DNA of 18,879 bases from Smittium culicis (Eukaryota > Kickxellomycota > Harpellomycetes > Harpellales > Legeriomycetaceae). The stretch spans positions 1 through 18,879 of the forward strand of contig LSSN01001754.1 in NCBI GenBank assembly GCA_001970855.1, read 5' to 3'. How positions within the stretch are numbered: the first letter of the stretch is position 1; each line of letters begins with the position of its first letter. Shown piece by piece: positions 8,641-18,879 of the stretch. Below the pieces are notes generated by a model, which searched no databases, was not told the DNA's origin, and saw only the letters and a program-made list of their open reading frames with translations. The position numbers and the translations under genes were made by a program.

Positions 8641-10393
8641 CATTTATGAAAACCAAAAATTCTCGAATTCTACCTAAATAGTAACCTTGATAATATATTG
8701 TATTTTGTGATTAGCTTTATAATTTATAGCAAGATTACCTATCATTTTCATGATAAAATACCTTAATTTAATTTAATTTATCTCGACCATTAAAAATTAA
8801 AATTAACCTATCGCCTTCTGTATACACCTCTAAAACAGCCAATAATATATTATGTAACCTGAAGTGCTCGGGTATACTAAATTATCCTGTATAAGTATCC
8901 GCTTACAAAATTAACGCCAGATAAACCCTTTCACAAACAGTAAGGTGTATTTTAACTACAGAATCTAGCTGGCCAGATTCAATAAAAATTTTATAACTCT
9001 GAGGCTCAATAGCTTGTATATATATGTTAATATATAAGCAAATAAAAATCTTGCATATAGATCATAAACGAATCAATTGATTATAATCTTTAAAGCTTTC
9101 TTAATGAAATGGGATAAATTAAATTTTACCCAAAAAGATCAATCATCTCAGTACAAAATGAAATATAAAAGTAATAAATATTATAATATATTATTCCCAT
9201 AACTTATATATCAAACCATCAAAGCTCATTATATACATTCTTATTTAACCTAAATAAAATCAATGTTTAAATTACATCTCTGGAATATACTTTTTTATGC
9301 AACTCTTATGAAATACACCACAAATAAACTCTACTCATATCTGAGCGGGCTTAGGAAAATCATTATTTCTTTAAATATTCATAAAATTTTTGTTTAGTAA
9401 ATAGCTAGAATCTAAATTAGAAATACAAAATCTCTCCATAAAAAATTAAAACCTATCATCTTTGAATAAATATTATAATTATAAAAACTAGAGTAAAGAT
9501 ACTAGTATTATTTAAACCGATAACCATGAATATCGTTCAAAAAATTTTTTTTTATTTTTTATTTTATTTAATTCTATGATATATGGTAAATCATGCTGCA
9601 ATTATTGGAATAAATTTTTTTTTCCGATTTAGTTGTAGAAAATTAGAATCTGAACATATACAGGATCATAGCATTGACATTCTTTATGAGTAAATAATGA
9701 AATTTAATCGAAATTTTTTAGTAATAGATGATTATTATCAATGGCAGTTTAAAATATTTGCTATTTTATCAATTTCGGATGATAAAGTATACAACACTAA
9801 ATAATACATTTATAATCAAAGATATAATCTGGCTGTAATTAACGAAAATTAGCACAGCTTAAAAAAAACTATAAAATTAATGGGGTAATAGTGATTTCAT
9901 GTTTATTGTGGCATTAATCTAGTGCGCCAATAAATAAATGTTTTACACCAATTAAAAAACCTCAATTAAATAAAATATAAAGAAATTTTAGTCAATACCT
10001 AAACTATATTCTTTCAAGAGCTATCATTATACCACTTAACATTATTTTATGTCATTGTGGTTTTATTAAAAATTAACTGAAATTAATTTAAAAAAATTTA
10101 AATCCTCTTGAAATACTACTTTTATTTTCCATTAAGCACAAACTGACAAATTTATTTTATGGTTAAATCTTAATCGATATAACCTCTTTCGCTAGATATA
10201 TTAATATTTTGTTGACTGGGAGTTACAAAATCCTGGTTTTTCCTTCAAATCTTATAAAAAAATTTTAAATTTATATGTTTATTTGGATCTATCAGTTATT
10301 AAAATTTTTAAATTAATATACTATATATCAATTTAACTATTTTATGATTATTGATAAATTACTTTAACTTTTTAATCTACATTTTTTTATATA
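8641..10393. other. Very AT-rich gene-free DNA left of the palindrome
   Basis: Stop codons are dense in all frames and there is no ATG frame worth reporting. The only structure I could find is the diverged repeat copy at about 8938-9120 and short A/T-run words such as a repeated AATTT near 8765. No tRNA-like B box was seen. Confidence 0.6.
8938..9120 (+). repeat. Diverged single copy of the palindrome's inner half-unit
   Basis: This stretch aligns with the left inner half of the palindrome (about 10640-10825) in the same orientation. Shared anchors in order: a TTCAA-TAAAAATTTT block running to CTGAGGCT (8978-9006 against 10680-10708); CAAATA, TTGC and TATA words; ACGAATCAAT (9068-9077 against 10770-10779); then TAAAG and a GGG word. 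AATCTAGC at 8962-8969 matches the right arm read in reverse, so this copy also helps to bridge the two arms. The strongest 30-40 base blocks look about 85-90 % alike; the rest is lower and gapped. Limits are approximate. Confidence 0.65.
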
Positions 10394-10407
10394 TGTTGTA
10401 TGTGGAT

Positions 10408-10451
10408 GTGATCATTTTTTGAAGATTTGTGATCCCTATGTGGTTGTGATC
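10408..10451 (+). repeat. Subterminal GTGATC repeats of the palindrome arm
   Basis: GTGATC occurs at 10408-10413, 10429-10434 and 10446-10451. The mirror arm has GATCAC at 11207-11212 and 11224-11229, plus a changed GATCAT at 11245-11250. Iterated words near the tips are typical of transposase-binding subterminal repeats, but any DNA-binding protein could use them. Confidence 0.5.
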
Positions 10452-10790
10452 CTAATAGTTCTAATTGGCTAAATCCTCAGTTTTTTATTGAATCTTCTAA
10501 CAAATAAAAACCAATTGATATTTTTGGTAAACTTTATAATGGCCAATAAGCTTATGGTATTTTTCATTTCCTATTGGGGGATTCTGATTGAAAGGGGCGC
10601 TTTTAAGTGTAGAGTTATTGTTTATAACCTTATCCCGAGCAGTAGACTATTTTTTACCCACGAGATATAGCCAACAGAGTTCAATTAAAAATTTTTAATC
10701 CTGAGGCTTTAAGAAGTACTGGTATATTTAAAATTAATAACAAATAATAAAATTGCCTATAAATCGTATACGAATCAATAATTTTTTTTA

Positions 10791-10863
10791 AAGAGCGTTG
10801 AACGGGAAAAGGTTAACTATTATTTTTTTAATTGACTTTATCCCTTTCCCGTCTAACGCTTTT
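10791..10863. other. Central stem-loop of the palindrome
   Basis: AAGAGCGTTGAACGGGAAAAGG (10791-10812) matches the reverse complement of 10842-10863 at 18 of 22 positions, with a loop of about 29 AT-rich bases. The flanks continue the symmetry: CGAATCAAT (10771-10779) mirrors ATGATTCG (10880-10887). The ACGGGAAA core is GC-rich for this region and better kept than the sequence on either side of the stem, which suggests selection or conversion at the fold point. Confidence 0.75.
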
Positions 10864-11768
10864 AAAAAAACCAAATTTAATGATTCGTTTGTATATAAAA
10901 GAAATTGTATTATTTGCTGTAAAAAGCTAATTAAGCCAATAGTATATAATATCTGAAATTAAAATATTTTAATCGAAATCAATTGGCTAGATTTGACAGA
11001 AAAAAACATACTACTGCTCGGGATAAGGTTATAAACTATAACTCTTTACACTTAAAAGCGCCCCCTTCAATCAGAATCCTCCAATAGGAAATGAAAAATA
11101 CCATAAGCTTATTGGCCATTATAAAGTTTACCAAAAATATCAATTGGTTTTTATTTGTTAGAAGATTCAATAAAAAACTGAGGATTTAGCCAATTAGAAC
11201 TATTAGGATCACAACCACATAGGGATCACAAATCTTCAAAAAAGGATCATATCCACATACAACACATACATATTATATGAATAATTTTATTGTAGTTATA
11301 AATCCCTATATTCGAAATTTTGCATATAATAATATTAACACTTATGTATTTTATTAATTAAAATCGAAATTTATTCATAGTGTTACTTTAATTAATCACT
11401 ACATCTTAGCCAAATTATTAATAAATTTATTCATAGACCTCGAATAATTGAATGGCTATATTTTACACAAGTCAAAATCAAAAAAATGTAAAATTTTCAA
11501 AATTTTTCTATATAAAAATATTTGATATATTATTTTTGGTCATATATATGTAAATTGACTCAGAGAAATGATATTTTTTCATTATTTATGTTTTTTTTTG
11601 TTATTTTATATTCAGTAGATCATATTTTTAACTAACACTTCATAAATATAATCTTGGTAATCTAAAAATGAATATATAACTTCCCTATAAAAAAATTTTT
11701 TATATTATGATTATATCTTTTTAAATTGTACTTTCAGTTAATTATTTAATTTAAAAATAAAAATGAAA

Positions 11769-11831
11769 TTTTTGGTTAATTTTTGGTTAATTTTTAGATC
11801 ATTGGTATAAAATTTTGAAACCCCCCCCCCC
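11769..11831. repeat. 11-bp tandem duplication followed by a poly-C tract
   Basis: TTTTTGGTTAA occurs twice back to back (11769-11790), with a partial third copy. About 30 bases later an uninterrupted run of 11 C occupies 11821-11831, striking because C is the rarest base class here. The run may mark slippage, an insertion footprint or a sequencing artefact. Confidence 0.7.
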
Positions 11832-14800
11832 ACTAAGCGTAGAAATTTTTGCTATTTATAATTCGTCATTAAATCAAATAATAAATAGTATCAATAATAT
11901 CAATAATATCTCGAGATTAAAAAAATTAAACAATAAACATATATATCCAATTATAGAAAAATTTTTAGTTTATTTAGGTTTAAAATTATACTTTCAAATA
12001 AAATATTTATCTTTACTACCGGATAATTTTAATAAAATCTTATATTCGGATTGTACATAAATACATTTTTTGAATACATATGATATCTTATATAGTAACA
12101 TGTGCTTTATTTTAAAACTGACGCTATTTATTAAAATTTTCTAAAAATATTAATTTTTTAATTAAAAAGTAAATAAAAAATTCTTTAATTTGCTATATCT
12201 TCTTAATTTCGTTTTAACCAAGACTATTTAATGTAAAATCTTCCAATAATTTGTATTGAGTGTAAATAGGAAAAATATTTTATAAAATATTAATATTTCG
12301 AGGTCTATTTCTTACGGAATGGATAATATTTGATAAGTCTACATAATATATAATTAAGATTATGTATAATGTTTATATATAAACTTTATTCTGTTTTTTT
12401 ATGTATTATTATAGAAGGTATGTAAAATTTACAAAAATTAAATACAATAAAAATACCAATGAATAGATATATATTATCACAAATTTGAAAAAATACATGT
12501 GTAACCATTCTTAACAACACATTTTCTCCCAGCTGTGTAAAAAAACATTTAAAAATACTATTAACGTTAGTTAATAAAAATTAAAGTGTTAATTTAAGAA
12601 AAAAATTTAGCTTAGGTGAAATAAAATTTTTTTATTATTCAAAAGAGTGTATAAAATTGGGAGAATTTTATGCTAATATTTTTTTGCTTTATTTCTGAAA
12701 AAAAACATTGGTTTATTCTAAAATATATGCTTATATTATTAAATTTTTTCTTTTTTAAATACTTAAACTTGAAGCAAAAAAATGAAAAAGTAATATTTAA
12801 GAATAAAATTTATGTATAAATAGCATAATATTTAGAATTTATTAATAACTAGCTAAAAATCGTATGTTATTTTATTAATTAACAATTCAATATTAAATTT
12901 CAAAGTAATTTTCATATTAGCTGAAGACTGAGCTTTTTAAATAATCAGCTGATAGTTATTATGATAACACATTTTACAAACTACAATAAATAATATTCAT
13001 TTTTTAGATTTTATTCTACTAAAAAAATATCTAGACTATTAAATAATTTTACAGTATCAAGTAACGTTTTATTCAAATCAGCTGTAATTATAGAAAATAA
13101 AGCAAATTTATAATAAATTAAATAAGCATAATTTTGTGGAATAATTAACTTTTTTACCAAAACTTAAAATGGATCTATAAATTTATGTAGCCAATAATAA
13201 AGCATTAAATTGAAATTTAAGGACTACTTTTATTTTTTATGAGGCTGTTTTAGTAAAATCATAATAGAAATTAAACCATTATGATTATTCAATTTACTAC
13301 CTACTTAAGTTATAGTTTTATTTATATTATAATTTATCACTTGGATGCGAAATTTCTTTATAAAAATTCAAAAATTATCGTAAAATTTAATTTAAAAAAT
13401 AATGCGCTGAGTTATTAGAAAAATGTAATGAATTTTTAAATTAAATTTATAAATAAGTTATGAAAACTAATTTATTCCGAATCTTAGACAATTTAAAATT
13501 TAAAATATTAGTTAAATATATGAAATAAAGTTTTTTTAATTAAATTTTATTCCGCAAAAAATATCCCAGAATACTCTTAGGCTTCTAAATTTCCAGTATA
13601 CTTCAAAAAGCAGTCAATTACATTTTTGGCCTAGTTAATAAAATATAGTGTAAATTAAATAGACATTATATAATTTATTCAAAGATAAAATTTAGAAATC
13701 ATACTTATTTAACCAAATATATAAACTTTTTCCAAGAAAAAAAGAGACGCGAGTATATAAAAACTTGGAAAAATGAAATAATAGATGTGATAGTTTAATT
13801 ATATTAAGTGTATACAATGTTGGTGAAAGAAAAAAATAGCAATTCAATATCATTTAAATATTATACAAAAAAATATAAAGCGAAATCTTCTAATGATTTA
13901 AAATTTTATAAAACGATATAACATTGTTATATATATGTATATATATTTAATTATAAATATAAATTAATTCATAAAATAAGGGCTAAATTATATATTTTAA
14001 AATTTGCCATGGAATTTAATATATTTTATAAGTAAATATAATAAGTTGATTTATACTAATTTTATGGGCTTATTTGGAGTATATATCATTTGATTTGAAA
14101 AAAAATTTTATTTTTTCTAAAATTTATAATTTTTTTATAAATCAGAAATTAATAAAATGCGTTTCATATCTGGTGGACCTAAAATTGGATCATAATAGAG
14201 AAAAAACTACGGTAATCTGAATTCTTTAAAACTTTTTAGCTCAAATATGGCTTGTAAAAATATAATAATATTTTAAAATGAAGTGATAGATTAATATATT
14301 ACTTTACTTAGCTAAATTTCTATTTATTAATTCTAACTGATAGTAGATTATGTGGAGTTTAATTACATTTAAATATCAAATTTTAAGTATTTATGAATTA
14401 TTTATTATTAAATAAGCTGTATTTTTTTCTAATTTATGTATTTATTGTATAAAATAGATTTCATACCAAGGTATTCCAACTTAACAGCTTTGATGATAAT
14501 ATATCTTAGCATAATATAGCGTGAATATATTTTTTGCTAGCAAAATAAAATTAATCTAACATATAATAATATACCATAGTTTTATATTCAGAAATTTGAA
14601 AATTAAAAATATAATAAGCGAAATAAACCATTTATAGAAATGCCATAATTTGTTTATAAAATCGATTAAATAGTCTTATTTCTCCGCTGGAAGGTTTAAT
14701 AATGATACTTAGATAAATATTTTTTAATAATATATAAAAAAATATAAATTTTCTGTAAGATTCTGGATAAATATTATATATAAGAATTTTTTTATTATAC

Positions 14801-15253
14801 CCTTGAATTTTTTTTTAATAATATGGGTTTCTCAAGAAAGCGGTTTTATTTCATGCTTTCTCAAATTCTGTTACATGGGGGAAAAAATCTGAAAGATATA
14901 TGAATAGTAGATTAAAATAAAAAAATGGGATTCAGTGGATTATAATATGAAATAAATGAGCATTTTGATACTCAATAACAATAGTAACAATATTAATTTT
15001 TACTTCGTTAAAGTTATGTGATATTTATTTATTTAATTTTTTTATGCCTTGGTAATATTCGCAATAATTAAATTTTTTTGAGTTACTATATTGCAATATT
15101 TAGTAGTAAAATGTGCTCAATTATATATATATTTGAATTTTATCTAAAATTATAAATAAATTAACCATTTAAAAAAAATATACTCTAAAATTTTTTTAAC
15201 GTTTTTAGAAACATAAAAAAATTTTATATTACGCTAGCTTATTTTCGAGAAAT

Positions 15254-15273
15254 TATATATATATATATATATA
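15254..15273. repeat. (TA)10 microsatellite
   Basis: Uninterrupted alternating T and A for about 20 bases, the longest pure TA run I noticed. Such runs are expected in DNA this rich in A+T. Confidence 0.8.
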
Positions 15274-16505
15274 CAAAATTTTAAATGATAAATTATAAAT
15301 CTTTATTAAAAAATTATTAAAAAAAAACAAGCTGAATAATTAAAAAGTGTAATAAATATGTGGATTTTTATCAATTATTTATACTAAGAGCTTTAATAAT
15401 TAATTGCATTATTTTTTATGCTATGAATAATTTAAACTAGAATATGCCAAAAATATTCTTAAAATTACTTTTTATGGAATTTAATCTATAAATTATAGAA
15501 ATAAGGTTCATTTTATTAAATTTTTACTTTTTTAAATTTATAATAACAAATTATGCTACCAATTTTTATGAATAATTATGAAATTATCAATCAAAAAAGG
15601 CTTTTAAATACTTTTTAATTCAATTTAGACAATTATTTAAACTAAAAACCACCATAATTAAATTGGAATAAATATCAATTTACAAAAAAAAAGTGAATAA
15701 CTTAAATATAAATTCATCATAAATCCTACAATAAGTATTAAAATAAACCAAAATAAAATCTAACAGGTATTAATTCTTTATAATAATAGAATGATATCTA
15801 AAATTCAGTCAAATATTCTATTACAGAATGGATAATTTGATTAGTATCATATGAATAAAGACTAGCTAATTTAAAGCAATGCATATTTATTGTTAAAAAA
15901 TGTTATATTGAACTAATTTCAAATTTTTTTTATAATAAAATATTTTAAAAAATGTATTTTATTAGAATTCAAAATTAATATCACGAAAAAATAACCGTCT
16001 TTTAAACATAACTGCGATAATGAGAAAAAATAAATTATTAAGTAGGTATCATAATATAAATTGTAAATAATTAGTAAATTTAAAAATATAACAGTGAAAA
16101 TATAAAAATTATATTAATCACAATCTTAATTTTTCCTCTATGTAAACATAGCATCGGATTATTTCAAAACATTAATATCAAAAATGAAATTATACAAACT
16201 TACAGTTATATAGAGTTATTTAAAATGAAAAAAAAAAATTGATATTGAATTTAGAATACTGTATAATTTGATTTTTTTTACTAAAATTCATAAAATCATA
16301 TAAATAAAAATAAAATATAATTGGAAAAAATTTCAAATAAATAATTTTTTTAGTCTGTTTTACTAATTATTATTATATTAGGTAATATAAGTGATATCCA
16401 AGTTTTAGAAATTAAAGCTAAAAAATAAAACCGATATTCAGAATTTAAAAATCATCAGTGTATTAAATAAAATTTTTTTAATCTGAAATTTAAATTATTT
16501 TTATA

Positions 16506-16622
16506 ACAAAGAAAGCCTTTATTAGTCAAAGCTACTAACTCCGCCAAACCAAAGAGTTTTATCAAAAGTGCGAATTGATTTATATTGGGAGTAGAGATGA
16601 ACTGAGAAAATTGATTAATATA
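16506..16622 (+). pseudogene. Possible coding relic, unidentified
   Basis: A 39-codon stretch is open except for one TAA (codon 11). It has a protein-like composition, with segments such as LRQTKEFYQKCELIYIG and SRDELRKLINI, and is clearly richer in GC than its flanks. I recognise no family. Flanking DNA is stop-dense in the same frame. It could be chance; GC content and residue mix are the only support. Confidence 0.2.
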
Positions 16623-16854
16623 TAATAAAATAATTTTATCTACATTAAAGTAGTTGAATAAAATTTTTTGATAAAAATGAAGGCCATAATTTTATTGATA
16701 CATAGCGAATTTGATAGAATGAATAATTTTATAGAAAAATAATTACCTATTAAATTAGCTATGCTATTTATTTTTTTTGAAAAGCATAATTTAAGGTCTG
16801 TAAATCTTTAGTTAATTGATTTTATAATTGATAATCAGAGTCAAAAAAAAAAAA

Positions 16855-17235
16855 ATTACTATCACTATCGCAGAAAAGGAATCAAAAGATAAAAAAGCTG
16901 AATAAATTAATTTATAAATATAACCCGACTTTCAAAGTATCTTAAAGGCACAAAATAAAATAAACTAAATGGTATATATCTTGTATACAGGGAAAATATA
17001 CAGTTACTATTGAAACAAAAAGTCTAATAAAATGTAGATGAATTCACAGAGTAATATTTGAATGAAGCAGAAGAAGGATCTTAAGCTGAATTAAAGTCAA
17101 GGATATTGAAATTTGAGGCTTGGGATACCGCTAAAAAAATCTAGAAGCAAAATTAGAGTATCTTTTGGGCTGGGAAAAAGTTCAAAAATTTAAGAAAAAT
17201 CTCATTAAATGCCATAATTGTTTTTTTTCAATTTT

Positions 17236-17285
<50 letters not shown>

Positions 17286-17287
17286 AA
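16855..17287 (+). pseudogene. Possible frameshifted coding relic, unidentified
   Basis: A GC-richer, purine-rich island in AT-rich DNA. Coding-like phrases appear in different forward frames: AEKESKDKKAE near 16868; a Glu/Lys-rich run containing AELKSRILKFEAWDTAKK (17077-17130), broken by TAA or TAG codons; then a shift to a frame open from 17135 to 17284 containing NLEAKLEYLLGWEKVQKF. That last frame runs into the GA repeat and stops at 17285-17287. The charged, helix-forming character would fit a coiled coil. No family recognised; old decay or chance are both possible. Confidence 0.25.
17238..17283. repeat. (AG)23 microsatellite
   Basis: A perfect AG dinucleotide run of 46 bases, AG on the + strand and CT on the minus strand. 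It is the longest simple repeat in the window. Lack of interruptions suggests recent expansion and likely length variation between strains. Confidence 0.97.
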
Positions 17288-18879
17288 GATATTTCAAGGC
17301 GGAAAGTAATTTTGGATAGTAAAGTAGAAAAAGAGTTTAATATTTTATAAAATTAAGCAAATATATATTTATTGGAATATTATTTTCATAAGGTAATTTT
17401 TCTACAAAAATTATAACCAACTCGAGAGATAAATTTTGATTGATTATGGATTTTATAGACCTAGTTTATTATGTAAGATATCTTACCACATATATATATG
17501 TATGTATATAATACAAGTATTTGGCTTATAATAAAATCAAGCCAAATAAAATTATAATTCTACTATCCATTTTTAAAATTAAGATTGTGATTGAAAAATG
17601 AAGTTTATATAGTTTATTACTTGAATCAATGGCCATGGTATGTGGATCTGCTAGGGTGGCAGTTGGGGGGTCGGCTGGAAGATTCTTTTTTAATTATTTT
17701 GGACCAGTTTTTTGAATACTATTAAATTATGCTTAATAAAATCTCTGAAAAAAATTATAACCTATAAAAATATCAACCATTTGGAAATCAGTATAATAAA
17801 TATTAAAATTGAGTAAAAAATTTCTGCAGTGTATATAGCTTATTTTATCATTACTAAAGTAAAATAACTTGGGCGCTTATTAAAACATTTTTATAAAATG
17901 TACAATACTTTCGATATCGATAGATAAAATAATGACTAAAAATAAAATAAAAGTTAGCAAAGGCGATTATTTCGGTAAAATTTAAGCCCTAAAACAATTT
18001 GCTGATTTGTTTAATTTTTTTAAAATTTTTTTCTGTCACCATTTTATTTGAAAAAACTGTATAATTTCGAATTTCATGTGTGGAAATTTTATTAGCTAAA
18101 GTAGTTGCTTTTTATTGTAATGATTATATAGGTTTAGCTAAATAAGCTTATAGCCGAAAATATAATTGCATTTTCATTGTAGTTTACTTCTTTTTCGTCA
18201 CGTAAAAATAATATAAAACTCTTGAAACTACTAGTTTCCACAGCGAACTCTTATTAAAAACCAACAAACGTTTCCTTAAATCCAACCCATGTTTTCAAAT
18301 CAATTCTGAAAGCCAAAATCAAATTCTTATAAATTCTTATGAGGGCTTCCGTGTCAAATTTTTACAAATTTAAAATCCCCTTTTTGTATTTAATATAAAG
18401 CTAAAATATAATTGAGTAGGGTGAGTAGCCTCAGATCAAAGTATTTTTATTTTTATTTTAATGCCGCGATGTAGTTTATATAAACTGCAAGTACTTTTAT
18501 ATAGTCATTCAGGAACAACAATTTTCTTTATCTAAACTAACATATAGCAGTAAATAAATCGTTTTAAAAAACCCGCCGAGGGAAAAAAACAGATATTCCA
18601 GTATAATTAACGATTAAATATTGCGCCCATCAATATTTTCTCAGCTTGGAATTAAGCTTTTAAAAAACGATAAAAAAAATTAATTGTATTTTTGTTGTTG
18701 TTCCGCAATAAAAGTTTTTTTTAAAGCCGATTACGTAGTATATAGTGGTTAAATATATTATTTTAATTTTTTTTATATATCTAGAATTGCCTGTCACCTT
18801 AAATGCATACGTAAGCAATATTTTGAAACAAGAAACAATAAACTAATGAATTCACCTGTTATAAAGTTTATTTTATTTT
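17288..18879. other. Right-end gene-free region
   Basis: No gene found. A GC-richer patch near 17635-17690 (GGTGGCAGTTGGGGGGTCGG) stands out but has no open frame I can interpret. From about 18180 to 18560 composition rises and C is common, as in the C-rich zone near 7 kb; this may be the approach to a gene beyond the window. GTCACGTA near 18197 is one base off a CDEI-like word, but no CDEII/CDEIII arrangement follows. Confidence 0.5.
17518..17548. other. Perfect 10-bp hairpin
   Basis: TATTTGGCTT (17518-17527) is exactly complementary to AAGCCAAATA (17539-17548), with an 11-base AT loop. It follows an alternating purine-pyrimidine ATATATATGTATGTATATA tract. No transcript is apparent, so its role is unknown. 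Confidence 0.6.

Larger units (their letters stand above)
10394..11264. repeat. Large imperfect palindrome (foldback-like inverted repeat)
   Basis: The outer arms, 10394-10645 and 11011-11264, are inverted copies. I count about six differences over roughly 252 bases, including two uninterrupted 60-base stretches of identity. The inner 365 bases also read as an inverted repeat but are far more diverged, apart from a central stem at 10791-10863. GTGATC words recur near each tip. The arms are richer in GC than their surroundings. No transposase frame is present, and I see no clear target-site duplication. It resembles a foldback or MITE-type element, or the inverted-repeat layout of some yeast centromeres; sequence alone does not decide. 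Confidence 0.9.
11265..16505. other. Very AT-rich gene-free DNA right of the palindrome
   Basis: About 5.2 kb with dense stops in every frame. The longest open frame, 11815-12060 (+, 81 codons), starts with TTG, contains no internal Met and begins in a poly-C tract; about one such frame is expected by chance at this composition. Apart from short simple repeats I see no organised structure. A similar phrase, GAATGGATAAT, occurs at 12315 and 15827 but does not extend. Confidence 0.6.

Noticed and set aside
10488..10670. 60-codon open frame inside the left palindrome arm
   Set aside because: It starts with TTG and lies entirely in repeat DNA; translation shows no transposase or other motif.
11483..11594. 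Perfect S. cerevisiae-type ARS consensus matches (11584-11594 + and 11483-11493 -)
   Set aside because: About six matches are expected by chance in 10 kb of this composition, and the consensus applies only to Saccharomyces relatives.
11815..12060. 81-codon open frame on the + strand
   Set aside because: It starts with TTG inside a poly-C run, has no Met, and a rough estimate gives a few tenths of such a frame by chance in this much AT-rich sequence.
13470..13485. TTCCGAA core resembling point-centromere CDEIII
   Set aside because: The flanking consensus is missing and no CDEI word lies at the required distance.
18193..18204. GTCACGTA resembling CDEI
   Set aside because: One base off the consensus, and not followed by an AT-rich CDEII of proper length plus CDEIII.
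4530..18879. tRNA, rRNA, telomere repeats or CRISPR array
   Set aside because: No B-box plus cloverleaf, no conserved rRNA segment, no telomere-like G-rich array and no regularly spaced direct repeats with unique spacers were seen.
8641..18879. Inserted mitochondrial DNA as the source of the AT-rich block
   Set aside because: No recognisable mitochondrial gene, rRNA or GC-cluster sequence; dense stops also under the TGA=Trp reading.

Overview
The window looks like nuclear DNA from a low-GC fungus. Its only clear gene is the 5' part of a 1,3-beta-glucan synthase (FKS1/GSC1 type, GT48), read leftwards from 4529 and cut by the left edge after about 1,509 codons. No intron is visible. A CTG codon falls at a family-invariant leucine (residue 1102), so CTG appears to be read as leucine, which argues against the CTG-Ser and CTG-Ala yeasts. 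The protein is divergent enough that I cannot place the organism more precisely.

From 4530 to the right edge (about 14.3 kb) I find no convincing gene, tRNA or rRNA. The desert has three compositional zones. Zone 1 (about 4530-6480) is the FKS upstream region and is strongly G-rich on the + strand. Zone 2 (about 6481-8400) is its mirror image and strongly C-rich. The change is abrupt near 6480, next to a roughly 35-bp tandem repeat (6319-6418), small hairpins and clustered GCTAAT/ATTAGC words. Zone 3 (about 8640 to the right end) is very AT-rich, by eye above 80 % A+T.

Inside zone 3 is a large imperfect palindrome, 10394-11264. Its outer arms of about 252 bp are about 97 % identical, and its centre holds a conserved stem. 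A diverged single copy of the inner half-unit lies at about 8938-9120, so this is a dispersed repeat family and not a one-off hairpin. Short islands of higher GC at 16.5-17.3 kb read like broken coding sequence and carry a (GA)23 microsatellite.

A gene desert, a sharp GC-skew inversion and an inverted repeat together suggest a chromosomal landmark: a replication origin near 6480 and possibly a small regional centromere. That is inference only; no experimental mark can be read from sequence. The palindrome may equally be a foldback or MITE-like element that accumulated in gene-free DNA. The glucan synthase has unusual residues at both echinocandin hot spots, the most concrete gene-level observation here.
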